The translations under genes were made by a program, and so were the position numbers. 64,000 nucleotides of DNA from Acidobacteria bacterium Ga0077551 (lineage in GTDB: Bacteria; Pseudomonadota; Alphaproteobacteria; Caulobacterales; Hyphomonadaceae). The notes beneath the pieces were generated by a model, which worked only from the letters and a program-made list of their open reading frames with translations, ran no database searches and had not been told where the DNA came from. The stretch spans positions 62,001 through 126,000 of the forward strand of contig LNFC01000020.1 in the NCBI GenBank assembly GCA_001464545.1, written 5' to 3'. Shown piece after piece: positions 25,516 to 34,897 of the stretch. Within the stretch, counting starts at the first letter, position 1, and each line of letters starts with the position of its first letter.

Positions 25516-26220
25516 CTAGTAACCGTACGGATCGTCCGTATACCCATCCTGGATGCGCCACTCGCGGGTGCGCTCGTCATAGCAGGCGGTCACAGGATCA
25601 CGCTGCACGTCGCCGTCGGGCAGGCGTGTCTCGCGCTGGATGACGCGGCAATCGCGCGCCGGCGCTTCATAGCGCGGCTCGTCGCGGTAATCCGGGTAGG
25701 ACGGTGCAGAGGGATAGGCTGCCGGATAGCTGTCGCTGTAGCCGCCGCGCCCCATCACTTCCGGCCCGCCATACAGGCCCTGCGTCGTGCGGGGGATCGA
25801 GCCCGTGGGTGCTGACGAATAGTTGTAAGGCGCATAGGCCACCTGGCAGTCCGGCCCGGTGTCCTTGGCAATCGAGTTGCCCGCCGCGCCGCCGACCAGC
25901 GCGCCCAGCACCGCGCCGACGGCGACGTTTCCGGATTCGCTGCGGCCTTCGGTATAGCGTCCGATCGGGCGGCCGCGCCGGTTGTACTCGGTGTAGGTGC
26001 GGTCATTCTCGATATTGTTGCCAATGGCGCCGCCGATCAGCGCGCCGGCGAGGGCGCCGACAATCGTTCCGGCGGCCGAGTCGTCCGAGCGCTCGCGTTC
26101 GCACTGCACATTGCGCACGCCGGGGTCGCTGTAGGGATAGCCGTACTGCGCGTGGGCCTGCATCGGCAGGGCGAGGGCCATCAGGCCAAGGCCGCCAGCA
26201 GCGATCGAGAGCTTCAACAT
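25516..26220 (-). CDS. Glycine-zipper (2TM) domain outer-surface protein
   Basis: 234 residues with a signal peptide (LMALALPMQAHAQ). Two glycine-zipper segments follow, GTIVGALAGALIGGAIGNNI and VAVGAVLGALVGGAAGNSIA, then a Tyr/Pro/Ser-rich region and a C-terminal Cys-containing domain (RDCRVIQRETRLPDGDV). This layout is common in alphaproteobacterial 17-kDa-antigen-like envelope proteins; the role is unknown, perhaps membrane association or oligomerisation. AAGGAG lies 7 bases before the ATG at 26220, preceded by an in-frame GTG that is less likely. Confidence 0.88.
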   Translation of the reverse strand: MLKLSIAAGGLGLMALALPMQAHAQYGYPYSDPGVRNVQCERERSDDSAAGTIVGALAGALIGGAIGNNIENDRTYTEYNRRGRPIGRYTEGRSESGNVAVGAVLGALVGGAAGNSIAKDTGPDCQVAYAPYNYSSAPTGSIPRTTQGLYGGPEVMGRGGYSDSYPAAYPSAPSYPDYRDEPRYEAPARDCRVIQRETRLPDGDVQRDPVTACYDERTREWRIQDGYTDDPYGY

Positions 26221-26341
26221 CACCAGTCTCCTTCGGCGTCACGGGGCAGGGTGCGCCAGTTTCTGGGCTAAAACTGCCCCCGCCAACCTGAACAGAGCCT
26301 GAAGGCTGGACTAGGGCGGATCCGCTCTACATATTCCCCTC

Positions 26342-27436
26342 ATGGGACTTCTGGACCGCGCCGCCAAGACTGCCAGCCGGGCACGCTACGCCGCCGGGCA
26401 GGGCATTCGCACCGCCTGGTACGCCGCGCAGATGCAGGCGGCCCGAAGCCAGTCCGGCGGGTTTGACCGGCCAGGCGAGCCCGAATTCCGCCCGACGCGC
26501 GGCCGGCCGGACTTGTCGGAACTGCGCAAGGCCTACCTGCGCCTCTTCGTCCAGGACCGCGCGAATGTCGAAGCGGGCCTTTATCCGCCGCCGCAGGACC
26601 TGCGCGCCGCGGACCTGCCCAAGGCCCTGAAATCCGCGCAGGCCTTCCTGCGCGATGCCTCCGAAGTGAACCGCCGCCGTCTCGCCCGCGACGGCACCGA
26701 AATCCGCGCTCAGGTGCCGGAAGGCACCAACCGCTACCCGGCCTATTACCTGCAGAATTTCCACTACCAGTCCGGCGGCTGGTTCACCGAGGAAAGCGCC
26801 GGGCTTTACGATACGCAGGTCGAGGCACTGTTCTCCGGCACCGCGGACGCTATGCGCCGCGCCGCGCTCGCCGAGATCAGCCGCGAACTGAAGGGCCGCG
26901 ACCAGCGCACGCAGCGCCTGCTGGATGTAGCCTGCGGCAATGGCCGCTTCCTCGAGAAGGTGCTGGAGGTCTATCCGAAACTGCGCGCCGCCGGGCTTGA
27001 CCTGTCACCGTCCTACACCGACGCGGCCCGCGCGCGCCTCGCGCCCTGGCGGCAGGTAGACGTGATCCAGGACGCCGCCGAAGCGATGCCGATGGAGCCT
27101 GCCTCGCAGGATATCGTGGTCTCGATTTTTCTGTTCCACGAACTGCCGCCGAAAATCCGGCCAAAGGTCCTTGCAGAGATATTCCGTGTACTGAAGCCGG
27201 GCGGCCTGTTGGTCCTCGCCGACAGTGTCCAGTTCGGGGACTATCCAGAGATGGACGGCTTGCTGGAGTATTTCCCCCATGGTTTCCACGAGCCGTATTA
27301 CAAGGGTTATCTCGGCTGGAATCTTGTGGAAACCCTTGAAACGCATGGATTTGTACAGGAGCGCGAGACACTCGCCTTCCTCACGAAAGTTACCACCTGG
27401 CGCCGCCCGCCGCATGGCAATCCGGGCGCCGTCTGA
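26342..27436 (+). CDS. Class I SAM-dependent methyltransferase
   Basis: 364 residues. A basic N-terminal region of ~130 residues (tryptic-like, with LRKAYLRLFVQDRANVEAGLYPPP) precedes a Rossmann methyltransferase core: motif I LLDVACGNGRFLEKV, motif II GLDLSPSYTDAA, motif IV IVVSIFLFHELPP, motif VI RVLKPGGLLVLADS. The target is unknown; this fold variant is widespread in small-molecule and quinone/lipid methyltransferases. No SD is clear before the ATG at 26342. Downstream (27437-27589) is 150 bases of non-coding DNA with the promoter of the next gene. Confidence 0.9.
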   Translation: MGLLDRAAKTASRARYAAGQGIRTAWYAAQMQAARSQSGGFDRPGEPEFRPTRGRPDLSELRKAYLRLFVQDRANVEAGLYPPPQDLRAADLPKALKSAQAFLRDASEVNRRRLARDGTEIRAQVPEGTNRYPAYYLQNFHYQSGGWFTEESAGLYDTQVEALFSGTADAMRRAALAEISRELKGRDQRTQRLLDVACGNGRFLEKVLEVYPKLRAAGLDLSPSYTDAARARLAPWRQVDVIQDAAEAMPMEPASQDIVVSIFLFHELPPKIRPKVLAEIFRVLKPGGLLVLADSVQFGDYPEMDGLLEYFPHGFHEPYYKGYLGWNLVETLETHGFVQERETLAFLTKVTTWRRPPHGNPGAV

Positions 27437-27589
27437 CAAGATTACAGTGGCTTCACAATCTGTGCTCTGCCGGCCACAGGCCTTTGCCCAAAGAGCCACA
27501 TTACTGCATCGCAAGCTGGCGGCGGCAATTTCCGTTGCTACTTCAGCGGCGCGCAGTTGCGCACAAGTACAGAGTACGGAGAATAAAAA

Positions 27590-28087
27590 ATGAAACTTGC
27601 ACTCGTATCCCTTGCCGCCATCCTCGCTGCACCGATCGCTGTTGCCCAGGGCAACCTCGAGCTCAGCGGCGGCTATTCCCAGTTCGACGAAGACGGCGCC
27701 GAACTCGGCGCTCTGACCGGCCGTGGCACCTACTTCTTCAACCGCTATCTCGGCGCTGAAGGTGAAGTGTCGATCGGCATCGACGACGCAGACGTCGGCC
27801 CGGCCACTGTTGAACTCGAGCAGTCTTTCGGCGCCTTCGGCGTCCTGCGCGCGCCGGTCACGGAGCGTTTTGAACTGTTCGGCCGCGCCGGTTACGCCAC
27901 GTCCGAGTTCTCGGCTGAAGTGCCGGGTCTCGCCAGCGCGTCGGCCGACGTGGACGGCCTCGCCTACGGCGTTGGCGGCAAACTCTTCCTGACCGAGCGC
28001 CTCGGCGTCCGTCTGGATGCCTCGCGTTACGAAGGTGACGACGCCGAAGCCGACGTGTTCACCATCGGCGGTGTCGTGAAGTTCTAA
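27590..28087 (+). CDS. Outer-membrane beta-barrel protein (OmpA/Ail-like small porin fold)
   Basis: 165 residues with signal peptide MKLALVSLAAILAAPIAVAQ, then alternating amphipathic strands (LELSGGYSQF, ALTGRGTYFFNRYLGAEGE, SFGAFGVLRAPV, ELFGRAGYAT, GLAYGVGGKLFL, VRLDASRYE) and a C-terminal strand ending in Phe (TIGGVVKF), the usual BAM signal. It belongs to the eight-stranded outer-membrane barrel group; function unknown. GGAGA precedes the ATG at 27590 and a strong terminator follows, so it is a single gene. Confidence 0.9.
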   Translation: MKLALVSLAAILAAPIAVAQGNLELSGGYSQFDEDGAELGALTGRGTYFFNRYLGAEGEVSIGIDDADVGPATVELEQSFGAFGVLRAPVTERFELFGRAGYATSEFSAEVPGLASASADVDGLAYGVGGKLFLTERLGVRLDASRYEGDDAEADVFTIGGVVKF

Positions 28088-28113
28088 ACATCCGTTCGCG
28101 GATGGTCAACGAG

Positions 28114-28144
28114 GGCCCCTGTGCAGAACGCACGGGGGCCTTTT
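28114..28144 (+). terminator. Rho-independent terminator after the beta-barrel gene
   Basis: GGCCCCTGTGC, 5-base loop, GCACGGGGGCC followed by TTTT, with one G-T wobble. Confidence 0.88.
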
Positions 28145-28148
28145 CGTT

Positions 28149-29240
28149 TCAGCGCCCGGTCTGGCCCCGGTGGCGCAGCTTTGCGTCCGCCAGCACGCAG
28201 GCCATCATCGCCTCCGCCACCGGCACCGCCCGGATGCCGACGCACGGGTCATGCCGGCCAATGGTGCGAACGTCCACTTCTTCGCCGTCGCGGGTCACCG
28301 ACCGCACCTCGTTCAGGATCGACGAGGTCGGCTTGATCGCGATCCGCACGACCAGGTCCTGGCCCGTCGAAATGCCGCCCGCCACGCCGCCATTGTTGTT
28401 GGCGAGGAAAGAGGGGCCGTCATTGCCGGCGCGCATCTCGTCGGCATTCTCCTCGCCGCTCATCCAGGCCGCCGCAAAGCCCGCGCCGATTTCGACGCCC
28501 TTGGCCGCATTGATGCCCATCATCGCGCCCGCAAGTTCCGCGTCGAGCTTGCCGTAAACCGGCGCGCCCCAGCCGGCCGGCACGCCGCTCGCCTCGACCT
28601 GCACGATGGCGCCCGCAGAGGAGCCCGCCTTGCGTGTCTCATCGAGGAAGGCTTCCCACACCGGGACCATCTCCTTTTCGGGACACCAGAACGGATTGTT
28701 CAGCGTCTCGGCCCAGTCCCAGGCCTCGGGATTGATCATGTGCGGCCCGATCTGCACCACCGCGCCCCGGATCACGATTCCGTCGCCCAGCACCCGGCGC
28801 GCCACCGCGCCCGCCGCCACCCTTGCGGCCGTCTCGCGCGCGGAGCTGCGCCCGCCGCCGCGATAATCCCGCACGCCATACTTTGCGTCATACGCATAGT
28901 CGGCATGGCCGGGGCGATACCGGTCGCGGATCTCGCGGTAATCCTTGCTGCGCTGGTCGGTATTCTCGATCATCAGCGAAATCGGCGTACCCGTCGTCAC
29001 TGGCCCGCCCGTCCGGTCGTCTTCAAACACGCCGGACAATATCTTCACCAGATCAGCTTCCTGCCGCTGCGTCACGAAGCGCGAAGTGCCGGGCCGGCGC
29101 TTGTCGAGGAAGCCCTGGATGAACGCCTCGTCCAGCGCGAGGCCTGGCGGGCACCCGTCCACCACGCAGCCCAGCGCCGGCCCATGGCTCTCGCCCCAGG
29201 TCGTCACGCGAAACAGATGGCCAAACGTGTTGTGCGACAT
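28149..29240 (-). CDS. aroC: Chorismate synthase
   Basis: 363 residues, usual length. It converts 5-enolpyruvylshikimate-3-phosphate to chorismate with reduced FMN, the last shikimate-pathway step. Conserved stretches: [20 protein letters not shown] at the N-terminus, [44 protein letters not shown] and [14 protein letters not shown]. The shikimate entry enzyme (DAHP synthase) is also in this window at 47491, but not adjacent. Single gene, divergent from pdxH. Confidence 0.97.
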   Translation of the reverse strand: MSHNTFGHLFRVTTWGESHGPALGCVVDGCPPGLALDEAFIQGFLDKRRPGTSRFVTQRQEADLVKILSGVFEDDRTGGPVTTGTPISLMIENTDQRSKDYREIRDRYRPGHADYAYDAKYGVRDYRGGGRSSARETAARVAAGAVARRVLGDGIVIRGAVVQIGPHMINPEAWDWAETLNNPFWCPEKEMVPVWEAFLDETRKAGSSAGAIVQVEASGVPAGWGAPVYGKLDAELAGAMMGINAAKGVEIGAGFAAAWMSGEENADEMRAGNDGPSFLANNNGGVAGGISTGQDLVVRIAIKPTSSILNEVRSVTRDGEEVDVRTIGRHDPCVGIRAVPVAEAMMACVLADAKLRHRGQTGR

Positions 29241-29322
29241 GTGACAGCCTGAACCCTCGCCGTTATCCCCCGCGTCCTATATGAAATCGCCAGCCTGACA
29301 AACCGCGAAAATGGTGCCCCCC

Positions 29323-29979
29323 ATGTCGTCCTCCCTGATCCCGCCGACGCCCAGCGCCGCCGACTATGCCGATAGCGGCGACCGCGCGCTGATCCCGGAG
29401 ACCGCCGATCCCATCGCCCTGTTCCAGCAATGGATGGCGGATGCCCGCACACATGAGCCCAACGATTCCAACGCCATGTCGCTCGCAACCGTCGATGCAG
29501 GCGGCAATCCGGATGTCCGCATCGTGCTCCTTAAGGGCGTCGACGCGGCCGGCTTCACCTTCTTCACCAACCTCGAAAGCGCCAAGGGCGTGCAGCTGGC
29601 GGCGCAGCCAACCGCCGCGCTTGGCTTCCACTGGAAAAGCCTGCGCCGTCAGGTCCGCATCCGGGGCAGCGTTACCCGCGTCTCCGACGGCGAGGCCGAT
29701 ACCTACTTCGCCTCCCGCGCCGCCCAGAGCCGCATCAGCGCCATCGCCTCCGACCAGTCCCGCCCGATGGCCGACCGCGCCGTGTTCGAGCAGCGCATCG
29801 CCGAAGTCTCCACCATCTATGGCGACGGCCCGGATATTCCGCGTCCGGAGTTCTGGGGCGGCTTCCGGCTTGCGCCCACCGAGATCGAGTTCTGGCAGGA
29901 CCAGTCTTTCCGCATGCACGACCGCCTGAAGCTCTACCGCAAGGGCGAGGGCTGGGTGAGCCTCAGGCTTTATCCGTAG
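29323..29979 (+). CDS. pdxH: Pyridoxamine/pyridoxine 5'-phosphate oxidase
   Basis: 218 residues. It oxidises PNP or PMP to PLP using FMN. Signature motifs: AMSLATVDAGGNPDVRIVLLKG, FFTNLESAKG, FHWKSLRRQVRIRGSV and the C-terminal RPEFWGGFRL, EIEFWQ and FRMHDRLKL, all typical of PdxH. The start at 29323 is chosen over 29311; neither has a clear ribosome site. The divergent aroC gene begins 80 bases away, so both promoters share this interval. Confidence 0.95.
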   Translation: MSSSLIPPTPSAADYADSGDRALIPETADPIALFQQWMADARTHEPNDSNAMSLATVDAGGNPDVRIVLLKGVDAAGFTFFTNLESAKGVQLAAQPTAALGFHWKSLRRQVRIRGSVTRVSDGEADTYFASRAAQSRISAIASDQSRPMADRAVFEQRIAEVSTIYGDGPDIPRPEFWGGFRLAPTEIEFWQDQSFRMHDRLKLYRKGEGWVSLRLYP

Positions 29980-29994
29980 GCGGACGAGCCCGGA

Positions 29995-30444
29995 TCACAC
30001 GGTCCAGGCACTCGTGCGCTCCAACACCATATGCGGCGCGCCGTCGCTCGTGCGGAAGGCCGAAACCCCCGCCGCCGAAACGGTGATCTGCACCTGCGTG
30101 CGCAGGTTCGAGAAGCTCTCGAACTCCACAACGTCCACCGCCTCATCAAAGCGGATGGTCACGTCAAACGCAGCGCCGCCCGCCACCTCGCGTACGCCCA
30201 GAACCCGGCCGGTGAACGGCTGCTTGAGGTAGCGCCCGGCCACCAGGTCGCCGACCTGCAGCGGCACCTCGGGCTCGTTCGACAGGCGCGCAGCAGCGGT
30301 GTTCCAGTCGCGGTAGCCGAGTTCGGCGGCGACACGTTCCAGCGCTTCGGCATGGGAAATCGGCGTGCCGCCCGCGCCAAGTTCGGCGCGCAGTTCGCGG
30401 GCCCGGGCTTTCGCCTGGTCCCGGTTCGTAACAGGGGTCTTCAT
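29995..30444 (-). CDS. Glyoxalase-related protein domain protein
   Basis: 149 residues. The N-terminal third (RDQAKARARELRAELG, PISHAEALERVAAELGYRDW) fits the glyoxalase-related small helical domain often found in proteins annotated as glyoxalase superfamily. The rest is a beta-rich domain (VGDLVAGRYLKQPFTGRVLG) of unknown role. No metal-binding glyoxalase residues are evident, so enzymatic activity should not be assumed. AGGA precedes the ATG at 30444 by nine bases. Confidence 0.75.
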   Translation of the reverse strand: MKTPVTNRDQAKARARELRAELGAGGTPISHAEALERVAAELGYRDWNTAAARLSNEPEVPLQVGDLVAGRYLKQPFTGRVLGVREVAGGAAFDVTIRFDEAVDVVEFESFSNLRTQVQITVSAAGVSAFRTSDGAPHMVLERTSAWTV

Positions 30445-30650
30445 CGGATCTATCCTTTAGTCCGGGCAGTCACTTCGCAGCGGGGCTCGCCTTGCCGCGG
30501 AACTGCCGGTGAGGACATGTTTCCGTGAGAGGTCGCAGCGCTCGCGCGCCGGGGGATCTTCACCTTCAGGCCAAAGCCTTGCGAGCGGCGGGCGTCCCAT
30601 AGCCCGCGCGCCTCATACGCCGCACACGGATCGCGGTCAATTGCCTTGCG

Positions 30651-31517
30651 CTAGAGCTCGTCCACCCGGCACCCGCGCGCCTCGAGGATCTCCCGCATCT
30701 GCCAGTAGGCCCTCGGTGTCCGGTAAAGCGGAATGCGCGGGTGCAGGTGGTGCACGATATGATACTGCATCCCCATCGAGCCGATATTACCGAAGATCGC
30801 GCGAAAACTGCGCGTGTCCCTGTAGCGGCCTTTGTCCGTGGCCGGATGATGCGGCGCCCAGCTCAGGTAATACTGGATATAGGTCAGCCCGATATGCCGC
30901 GGCAGCCACCAGAGCAGCGCCGCCTCGATCGCATGGCCGCTCCAGGCCAGCGCAAACAGGATGCCGTAGAAGGCGAGATTATAGAGTGCGGCGTCCAGCA
31001 ACACGTCCGGCCGGCCGATCCGCTTCAGCGTCTCGCCGTAGCTGTTGAGGCCGCCTTTTGCGCCCGGCTGCCGGTTCTGGATGCTGGTCCAGATCGCATG
31101 CAGGGGCCCGCTGGCCTGCGTCGAGTGATCCGGGTCCAGCGCCGGATCATTCGCATGCGTGTGGTGTTCCAGATGCGTCAGCCGCGCTACCCGGTAAGGC
31201 AGCACAAGGGGGATGGTCGAGAGATGCCCCACCATCTGGTTCAGCCAGCGCAGCTTCGTCCCCGGCCTCGCAATGATGTCATGTTGCGCCTCATGGCTCG
31301 GCAGGTAACAGGCGGCCACGTTGAACGACGCGATCAGGAACCCCGCCCACAGCGGCAATATCCCGGTGAACACCAGCGGCCAGAGCGACAGCCACACCGC
31401 CAGGTTCGTGAACGCCCAGGCCACCGCGAAATACGGAAACTTGTCGAGATGCTCGCGCGCAATCTCGCGCTCCAGCCGGATCAGTTCCGCCTCGGATGTC
31501 CCCGCCAGCGCGCTCAT
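30651..31517 (-). CDS. Fatty acid desaturase family protein
   Basis: 288-residue integral membrane di-iron protein. Three histidine boxes are present: HEAQHD, HLEHHTH and HIVHHLHP, separated by hydrophobic segments. The family covers lipid desaturases and carotenoid or alkane hydroxylases; the substrate is unclear. The ATG at 31517 overlaps the TGA of the preceding small membrane gene, so they form an operon. Transcription starts from the interval holding a TGACGC/GCGTCA palindrome (31732-31745), a likely repressor site. Confidence 0.92.
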   Translation of the reverse strand: MSALAGTSEAELIRLEREIAREHLDKFPYFAVAWAFTNLAVWLSLWPLVFTGILPLWAGFLIASFNVAACYLPSHEAQHDIIARPGTKLRWLNQMVGHLSTIPLVLPYRVARLTHLEHHTHANDPALDPDHSTQASGPLHAIWTSIQNRQPGAKGGLNSYGETLKRIGRPDVLLDAALYNLAFYGILFALAWSGHAIEAALLWWLPRHIGLTYIQYYLSWAPHHPATDKGRYRDTRSFRAIFGNIGSMGMQYHIVHHLHPRIPLYRTPRAYWQMREILEARGCRVDEL

Positions 31518-31708
31518 ATCCAGCGCCCCCGGAACTGCGCGTGCGCCCCCCACAGCCCGCCGATCACGAGGCCCGCCGCCAGCGGCGCGATGCCGAAGGG
31601 CAGGGCCCAGCCCGCCCGCTCGATTCCCTGCGCGATCAGGGGCGCCAGAAACCCGATGCCGAAAACCAACGGCATGTAGTGCAGCACAAGTCCGACGAGC
31701 TTCAGCAT
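31514..31708 (-). CDS. Small two-helix membrane protein
   Basis: 64 residues, two predicted membrane segments (LVGLVLHYMPLVFGIGFLAP and FGIAPLAAGLVIGGLWG). GGAGGG lies before the ATG at 31708, which defines the start within the longer frame. It overlaps the desaturase gene by ATGA and may assist it, for example as a stability or electron-transfer partner; this is inference from coupling only. Confidence 0.75.
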   Translation of the reverse strand: MLKLVGLVLHYMPLVFGIGFLAPLIAQGIERAGWALPFGIAPLAAGLVIGGLWGAHAQFRGRWI

Positions 31709-31723
31709 CCGGGACCCTCCAAG

Positions 31724-31751
31724 AAAAAAGATGACGCAGGCGTCATTTTTT
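31724..31751. promoter_or_regulatory. Palindromic operator candidate between desaturase operon and DUF4345 gene
   Basis: TGACGCAGGCGTCA (31732-31745): TGACGC and GCGTCA arms around AG, flanked by A-run and T-run to give an extended inverted repeat. It lies in the 86-base divergent promoter interval. Size and symmetry fit a TetR-type repressor site. No TetR gene is next to it. Confidence 0.55.
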
Positions 31752-31794
31752 GGCAAGGGCTAATCTGGAATCATTTCAATAGGGGGTTTCCACC

Positions 31795-32178
31795 ATGAAA
31801 ATCGGTCTGCAGGTCGTGCTCGGCCTCTTCTCTGTCATCCCGCTCGCTTTCGCGGCGCTGGGGCTGATCTCCGGCATGTCCGGGGCCGATCCAGCCACAC
31901 CGGTTTCCGCCGCCGTCGACAACCAGTACCGCTACATGTCCGGCGTCTATGTCCTTGTCTCGTTCCTCATCTGGTACGCCATCCCGAAAATCGAGACGCA
32001 CTTCCGCCTGATGAGCTTCATCTGCGCCGCGCTTGTCATCGGCGGCCTCGGGCGGCTGGTCTCCCACCTCACGGTCGGCCCCGGCACGCCCCAGCAATGG
32101 GCCGGCATGTTCATCGAACTCGGCTCGCCCGTCCTGCTCGTCTGGCTCTGGTTCGTGGTGCGCAGCGCGCGCGCCTAG
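31795..32178 (+). CDS. DUF4345 domain-containing membrane protein
   Basis: 127 residues with four hydrophobic segments, matching the DUF4345 family (GLISGMSG, the NQYRYMSGVYVLVSFLIWY segment, then FICAALVIGGLGRLVS). The family is of unknown function; it is common beside regulators and lipid genes. It is transcribed away from the desaturase operon across a shared palindrome, suggesting common control. Its stop codon interlocks with that of the convergent GDPD gene in a CTAG. Confidence 0.85.
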   Translation: MKIGLQVVLGLFSVIPLAFAALGLISGMSGADPATPVSAAVDNQYRYMSGVYVLVSFLIWYAIPKIETHFRLMSFICAALVIGGLGRLVSHLTVGPGTPQQWAGMFIELGSPVLLVWLWFVVRSARA

Positions 32179-33155
32179 CGCCGGGCGCAGGCCTCCCAGC
32201 CTTCATCGTCCGCCAGCAAATAGTCGGCCACGCGGTAAGGCTCATCCGTCCCGATCAGGACCACGCCATCATCCACCAGCCGCTGATACTCGCTGCCGTC
32301 GCCATCTGCCCAGTACTGGTCGTCCAGCCGCTCGCCCTTGCGGCCCAGCGTGCCGAAGGCCGGCTCGACGCCTTCCTGCAGCAGCCGCTCGAAGGCCGGC
32401 GGGTCTGGCTCGCGCGTCCCGGTCCAGGCGATCACCCGCGTGAGGTCAACGCCCAGCGCTTCCAGCTTGGCCAGGTCGCGGTCGCCGCGCGCCGACGCGG
32501 TCATCATCAGCGCCGGGTCCAGCTTCGCAATCGCGCCCGCTTCCTCGTCGGAATAGGAGATCATGATCACATTGTGCTCCGCCTCGGCCGCATGCACTGC
32601 CTCGACGATATTGCGAAACCCGGTCGTCTGCTTGCGGTCGAGCTCCAGCACCGCGCCATGTTGTTTCGCCCAGAGCAGCACATCGGTCAGCTTCGGAGGA
32701 TGCAGCCCGGTCACCTCGCCCTCGGAATCCTTCAGCCTTAGCCGCGCGATATCCGCCCAGTCGGTATCGGCGACATAGCCGTCGCCGTCGGCCGTGCGTC
32801 CGAACCGGTCATCATGGTGCAGGAACAGGACACCGTCCCGGCTGGAGGCGACGTCCACCTCGAACACGCGGATGCCCTGGCTCAGGCCATGTTCCATCGT
32901 CTCGAGGGCGTTTTCCGGAAAGCCGGGCGCAAAGCCGCCCCGATGCGCCGCCACCACAACGCCGCCCGTCTCCCGCAGGCAATCGAACAGCTCGGGCAAG
33001 GGCGCAATCCGGGTCACGGTCTCGAACCCGTCCGGTGCTGCCTCGGCCACCGCCGCTTCGGCCACCGGCGATCCGGCCGCCGGGGCCGCCGCGTCCGGCT
33101 CGCTACACGCCGCCAGCAGCGCCACAGCCGCTACTGCTACCCGAAGTCGCGTCAT
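32175..33155 (-). CDS. Glycerophosphodiester phosphodiesterase family lipoprotein
   Basis: 326 residues: lipobox (AVAAVALLAACSE), an Ala/Glu-rich linker and a GDPD TIM-barrel domain. Catalytic and metal residues appear in AAHRGGFAPGFPENALETM, FEVDV and LFLHHDD. It would hydrolyse glycerophosphodiesters to glycerol-3-phosphate and an alcohol in the periplasm. AAGGA sites precede the ATG at 33155. No transport genes for the product are adjacent. Confidence 0.92.
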   Translation of the reverse strand: MTRLRVAVAAVALLAACSEPDAAAPAAGSPVAEAAVAEAAPDGFETVTRIAPLPELFDCLRETGGVVVAAHRGGFAPGFPENALETMEHGLSQGIRVFEVDVASSRDGVLFLHHDDRFGRTADGDGYVADTDWADIARLRLKDSEGEVTGLHPPKLTDVLLWAKQHGAVLELDRKQTTGFRNIVEAVHAAEAEHNVIMISYSDEEAGAIAKLDPALMMTASARGDRDLAKLEALGVDLTRVIAWTGTREPDPPAFERLLQEGVEPAFGTLGRKGERLDDQYWADGDGSEYQRLVDDGVVLIGTDEPYRVADYLLADDEGWEACARR

Positions 33156-33263
33156 GCCTCTTGTCCTTTCCTTGCGTCAGTGCATTTGCCCGCATAGACA
33201 GGGCATCGAAAAATCACAAGCGCCGCCGGACCTCCGAGCCGCGCTGAACCGGAGGAAGAACAA

Positions 33264-34889
33264 ATGAAAGGCATTATGCAGGACTGGCCGCTGACCGTGG
33301 ACAAGATCCTCGAGCACGCGCGCCTGCAGCACGGCGACCGCGAGATCATCACGCGCCGCGTCGAAGGCAACATCACGCGCACGACCTACGCGCAGCTCTA
33401 CACCATGGCCAAGCAGGTCTCCTCGGCCCTGAAGGACACCGGCATCGTCCTCGGCGACCGGGTCGCGACCCTCGGCTGGAACTCCGAACGCCACATGGCC
33501 ACCTGGTACGGCGCCATGGGCATCGGCGCGGTCCTGCACACGATCAACCCGCGCCTCCACCCCGAGCAGATCGCCTGGATCGCCAACCACGCCGAAGACA
33601 AGGTCCTCGTCTTCGACAAGACCTTCCTGCCGATCGTCGAGGCCATCAAGGGCCAGCTCGAAACCGTCAAAACCTTCGTCATCTATGCCGGCGCCGACAC
33701 GATGCCCGAGAACAAGCTCGGCGCGATCCCGTTCGACATCTGGATCGACGGGCGCTCCCAGAATGTGCGCTGGGGCGACTTCCCGGAAGATACCGCGTGC
33801 GGCCTTTGCTACACCTCCGGAACCACGGGCAACCCGAAGGGCGTGCTCTATTCCCACCGCTCCAACGTGCTCCACACCCTCGTCACCATGGGCAAGGACG
33901 CGATGGGCATGGGCGCCGCCGACTCGGTCCTCCCGGTCGTGCCGATGTTCCACGCCAATGCCTGGGGCCTCGCGATGTCGTGCCCTGCCACCGGCGCCAA
34001 CATGGTGATGCCCGGCGCCCAGATGGACGGCGCCTCGATCTACGAACTGCTCACCAACGAGAAGGTCTCGATCACCGCCGCCGTGCCCACCGTCTGGCTG
34101 ATGCTGCTGACGCACCTGCAGGCCAACAACCTGAAACTGCCCTACCTGAAGAAAGTCCTGATCGGCGGCTCCGCCATCCCGGAACGCATCCTGCGCGCCT
34201 TCGAGCAGGACTATGAAGTCGACGTCATCCACGCCTGGGGCATGACCGAAACCTCGCCGCTCGGCACGCTCGGCGCGCTGCCGCCCAGCATGGTGGGCGC
34301 CGATGTCGACACCCGCATGAAGCAGAAGATGAAGCAGGGCCGCCCGCCCTTCGGCGTCGAGCTCGCCATCGTGGACGATGACGGCAAACCGCTGCCGCGC
34401 GACGGCAAGACCTCCGGCCGCCTGCTCGTGCGCGGCGCCGCTGTGGCCGGTGGCTACTTCAAGGGCGCCGGCGGCCATGTGCTGGACGCCGAAGGCTACT
34501 TCGACACCGGCGACGTCGCCACCATCGACGAGATCGGCACCATGGTCATCACCGACCGCGCGAAGGACGTGATCAAGTCCGGCGGCGAGTGGATTTCCTC
34601 CATCGACATCGAGAACATCGCGGTCGGCCATCCCAAGGTCGCCAACGCCGCCGCCATCGGCATCTATCATCCGAAATGGGATGAGCGCCCGCTGCTGATC
34701 GTGCAGGCCAAGCCCGGCGAAAATCCGACCAAGGAAGAAATCCTCGCCAGCCTCGAAGGCAAGATCGCCAAGTGGTGGACACCGGATGATGTCCAGTTCG
34801 TCGAGGCGATCCCCCTCGGCGCCACCGGCAAGATCAACAAGCTCGCCCTGCGCGAGACCTTCAAGGACTACAAGCTGCCGACCGCCTGA
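33264..34889 (+). CDS. Fatty acid--CoA ligase (AMP-binding enzyme)
   Basis: 541 residues. The AMP-binding signature is [18 protein letters not shown], with [21 protein letters not shown] and the C-terminal catalytic Lys in GATGKINK. The overall pattern is that of medium/long-chain acyl-CoA ligases of the alkK/FadD3-like group, which activate fatty acids with ATP and CoA for beta-oxidation. Translation of the DUF3088 gene starts 8 bases after its stop. A first ATG at 33264 follows GGAGGAAG. Confidence 0.93.
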   Translation: MKGIMQDWPLTVDKILEHARLQHGDREIITRRVEGNITRTTYAQLYTMAKQVSSALKDTGIVLGDRVATLGWNSERHMATWYGAMGIGAVLHTINPRLHPEQIAWIANHAEDKVLVFDKTFLPIVEAIKGQLETVKTFVIYAGADTMPENKLGAIPFDIWIDGRSQNVRWGDFPEDTACGLCYTSGTTGNPKGVLYSHRSNVLHTLVTMGKDAMGMGAADSVLPVVPMFHANAWGLAMSCPATGANMVMPGAQMDGASIYELLTNEKVSITAAVPTVWLMLLTHLQANNLKLPYLKKVLIGGSAIPERILRAFEQDYEVDVIHAWGMTETSPLGTLGALPPSMVGADVDTRMKQKMKQGRPPFGVELAIVDDDGKPLPRDGKTSGRLLVRGAAVAGGYFKGAGGHVLDAEGYFDTGDVATIDEIGTMVITDRAKDVIKSGGEWISSIDIENIAVGHPKVANAAAIGIYHPKWDERPLLIVQAKPGENPTKEEILASLEGKIAKWWTPDDVQFVEAIPLGATGKINKLALRETFKDYKLPTA

Positions 34890-34897
34890 GACACTCC

